Shown: positions 20,300 to 22,198 of the stretch, one piece after another
How the letters are laid out: every line of letters begins with the position of its first letter
Position numbering within the stretch: position 1 is the first letter of the stretch
Assembly: GCA_964591565.1 (NCBI GenBank)
Contig: CAZQEC010000016.1
Location: 1 to 22,198 of the forward strand
Length of the DNA stretch: 22,198 nt
From: CAZQEC01 sp964591565
GTDB taxonomy: Bacteria > Patescibacteriota > UBA1384 > CAJBMM01
Direction of reading: 5' to 3'
Translations under genes and position numbers: made by a program
The notes under the pieces: generated by a model
What the model was told of the DNA's origin: nothing
The model's input: the letters and a program-made list of their open reading frames with translations, nothing else
The model's database searches: none

Positions 20300-20821
20300 T
20301 TAATTATCATACTCTAAATGCGGTGAATTAACTAGCGCATCACTTTGTACATGATCTTTAAACTGATCGAGGTGCTTTGGATTATTATTTATGTTGACAC
20401 CGCACTTAACGCAGACTCCCAAACAACCTGGTCGACAGAGTGGATTGAGTGGTAGAGACTGCACGATGGTGTCTATGCACTGTTGAACTACATTAATTGA
20501 TTTTTTGGCAAATATCGGCTCTTCGTCACCTTCGGCTTTTAACATATAATACGACTGTGCCAAGCCATTAATAGTTATTTTAGTGTTCTCGGCACACCGA
20601 CTACATGTGATATTGCCCGCGCCATTTAATGCAATTTCGCAATCAAGACCATCGTCTATGTGCATTATATTGAATGTGAGCGATCCCTGCAGTACAATAT
20701 CAATACCGAGCGAAGATAAAAGCTCGTTAGTTATTTCGATCTTTTCGGCAACGTGGTCGCCGATTGGCATCTGCAAAACATCGTTGACGCTAAAACGACT
20801 TAATTTTTCTAATGTACTCAT
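20300..20821 (-). CDS. yceD: YceD/DUF177-family protein, probable 23S rRNA accumulation factor
   Basis: YceD family proteins are encoded next to rpmF and are linked to 23S rRNA accumulation or large-subunit biogenesis; the exact mechanism is not settled. The 173-residue protein has the family's two cysteine regions: CSRCAE in the middle (residues 73-78), and near the end LCRPGCLGVCVKCGVNIN, matching the usual lC..dC.GLC..CG.nlN. It probably binds zinc. The start ATG is only 8 nt after the -10 box of a promoter, so the transcript is expected to be nearly leaderless, and no ribosome site is present. It leads the leftward unit yceD-rpmF-nusB-rnc. Confidence 0.9.
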   Translation of the reverse strand: MSTLEKLSRFSVNDVLQMPIGDHVAEKIEITNELLSSLGIDIVLQGSLTFNIMHIDDGLDCEIALNGAGNITCSRCAENTKITINGLAQSYYMLKAEGDEEPIFAKKSINVVQQCIDTIVQSLPLNPLCRPGCLGVCVKCGVNINNNPKHLDQFKDHVQSDALVNSPHLEYDN

Positions 20822-20829
20822 TGATTGAT

Positions 20830-20857
20830 ATTATACACTTTTCCAGCCGTGAATCAA
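20830..20857 (-). promoter_or_regulatory. Promoter of the yceD-rpmF unit, nearly leaderless
   Basis: On the minus strand TTGATT (20852-20857) and a perfect TATAAT (20830-20835) are 16 bp apart. RNA should start near 20823, one or two bases before the ATG at 20821. It lies in the 83-nt gap between leuS and yceD and gives the ribosomal unit its own start. Confidence 0.65.
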
Positions 20858-20904
20858 GGGTCACGCGGGTACGATCAATTTTCATTTATTTATCATCTAA
20901 TAAC

Positions 20905-22197
20905 CTAATCAGCTAATGTTTTGTTGTCCGCAATCACAAAACTAACCAATTTATTTGGTACAACAATCGCATTTTTGATTTGCGTGTTGTCGAGATATTT
21001 TTGTACGATTGGATTATTTTTAGCCAGATCAATAATTTCATTGTCCTTTAAGTTGCGTATCGCCATCACTTTAGCTCGCACTTTACCATTTATCTGCACC
21101 ACAATTTCAACGTTTTCATCTAAAGCATCTTTTGCTTCAGCTTTTGGCCAAGTAGATGAAAATACAGACGTTTCATTACCCAATTTTGCCCACAGCTCTT
21201 CAGCCAAATGTGGCGCAAAAGGGGAGAGTAGCTTGATAAAAATGTTTAGATTAGATCTTGTCACCGACTTTTTAGCTGTGAGATGATTACACATAATCAT
21301 TAATTGGGATACGGCGGTGTTAAAAGAAAACTTTTCAATATCTCCAGTAATCTTAATAATGCTGGCCGCCTCCAATCTGGCATATTCTGTGTCTAATTTA
21401 TCAGTCGTAGATATATTCTGATACAGTGCCCAAACTTTTTGCAAAAAACGCGACACTCCAACCACTCCACCCAAGCTGAAATCGGACATTTGCTCCCACT
21501 GACCCAAAAACATCGAGTAAGTGCGCAGTGTGTCGGCACCATATTTTTCGATCATAGCATCGGGTGTGACCACATTGCCTTTAGATTTACTCATTTTTTC
21601 AATTTCAAACGTTAATGGCTCATGAGTAGTGCGATGAAATGCCATCTCTCCATCAATAATCACATCATCAAAATGAACGTAGTGGCCGAGTTTGTCTTTA
21701 TAGGCGTTTGATAATACCAAACCAACTGATTCGAGGCGCTTAAATGGCTCTGCATTTGGCACCGCACCAATATCAAACAAAAACTTGTGCCAAAAACGAG
21801 CATAGAGCAGGTGCAACACCGCGTGTTCGGCACCGCCAACATAGACATCTACTGGTAACCAATTTTGAAGTTGATTTTTTCCCGCCAACTGAGTATCATT
21901 TTGAGGGTCAATAAAGCGTAAATAATACCAGCTCGAACCAGCCCACTGTGGCATAGTGTTTGTTTCGCGCTTCGCGGCGCCGCCACATTTTGGACAAGTA
22001 ATGTTTACCCAAGCGTCGATTTTTGCAAGAGGCGACTGACCTGTGTCGGTTGGCTGATATTTTTCCACCTCAGGCAAAACAACTGGCAAATCATTTTCGG
22101 GCACTGGCACCGTACCGCAAGCTGGACAATGAATTATCGGAATTGGCTCACCCCAATATCGTTGACTGGGCGAAACCCAGTCGCGCAAGCGAAATTG
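20905..22197 (-). CDS. leuS: Leucine-tRNA ligase (C-terminal part, 5' end outside window)
   Basis: This class I synthetase charges tRNA-Leu. About 430 residues are visible, entering from the right edge at QFRLRDWVSPSQRYWG, which follows the CP1 editing domain; the HIGH motif and editing domain are outside. Two cysteine pairs near this edge (CPACGTVPVP and TCPKCGGAA) form the zinc-binding insertion. These are followed by NTMPQWAGSSWYYLRF, the GGAEHAVLHLLYARFWHKFL block, and the active-site loop KMSKSKGNVV. The helical anticodon-binding domain and the C-terminal domain (VVQINGKVRAKVM) complete the protein. The layout is that of bacterial LeuRS. There is no obvious intrinsic terminator after the stop. 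Confidence 0.97.
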   Translation of the reverse strand, partial: QFRLRDWVSPSQRYWGEPIPIIHCPACGTVPVPENDLPVVLPEVEKYQPTDTGQSPLAKIDAWVNITCPKCGGAAKRETNTMPQWAGSSWYYLRFIDPQNDTQLAGKNQLQNWLPVDVYVGGAEHAVLHLLYARFWHKFLFDIGAVPNAEPFKRLESVGLVLSNAYKDKLGHYVHFDDVIIDGEMAFHRTTHEPLTFEIEKMSKSKGNVVTPDAMIEKYGADTLRTYSMFLGQWEQMSDFSLGGVVGVSRFLQKVWALYQNISTTDKLDTEYARLEAASIIKITGDIEKFSFNTAVSQLMIMCNHLTAKKSVTRSNLNIFIKLLSPFAPHLAEELWAKLGNETSVFSSTWPKAEAKDALDENVEIVVQINGKVRAKVMAIRNLKDNEIIDLAKNNPIVQKYLDNTQIKNAIVVPNKLVSFVIADNKTLAD

Positions 22198-22198
22198 C

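Overview
The window is about 22 kb of a compact, AT-rich bacterial chromosome with the standard genetic code: TGA is used as a stop (for example map and infA) and tryptophan is TGG. This argues against the Gracilibacteria/Absconditabacteria lineages that read UGA as glycine. Streamlined proteins, frequent overlaps, TTG/GTG starts and apparent leaderless promoters suggest a Patescibacteria (CPR) member, possibly Saccharibacteria-like. That placement is inference, since no rRNA is present.

Layout. 2-895 is the 3' part of secY. 1031-3657 holds three envelope or unknown genes: an orphan with an acidic LxRP tail, a membrane-anchored LysM protein, and a CorA-topology membrane protein. 3670-4690 is a leftward cassette of clearly higher GC with its own consensus promoter, a membrane-anchored secreted-type protein, a small CxxC protein and a strong intrinsic terminator. 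4700-5022 holds two palindromic repeat elements. 5083-11395 is the end of the S10/spc/alpha ribosomal superoperon: adk, map, infA, rpmJ, rpsM, rpsK, rpsD, rpoA, rplQ, rplM, rpsI, then rbfA. A tRNA-like gene with a non-canonical anticodon loop follows at 11461. 11617-18472 carries a small membrane protein, pheS, pheT, aspS, an RsuA/RluB-type pseudouridine synthase and a D,D-carboxypeptidase. From 18610 to the end the genes point left: leuS (partial), a YceD/DUF177 protein, rpmF, nusB and rnc.

Functionally this is a translation and growth block. It has ribosomal proteins, the RNA polymerase alpha subunit, initiation factor IF-1, ribosome and rRNA maturation (RbfA, RNase III, NusB, pseudouridine synthase, YceD), three aminoacyl-tRNA synthetases, nascent-protein handling (SecY, MetAP), nucleotide balance (Adk) and cell-wall trimming.

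The most unusual features are: (1) three intergenic spacers (6569-6701, 7294-7377, 18481-18606) built from degenerate 7-bp units in unbroken register, with the unit's word drifting along each array and one word family (GTATNNN) shared by two arrays 12 kb apart; (2) the foreign-looking minus-strand cassette; (3) a tRNA whose loop lacks U33; (4) several promoters whose -10 box lies 6-8 nt from the start codon; (5) an AspRS without the GAD domain.
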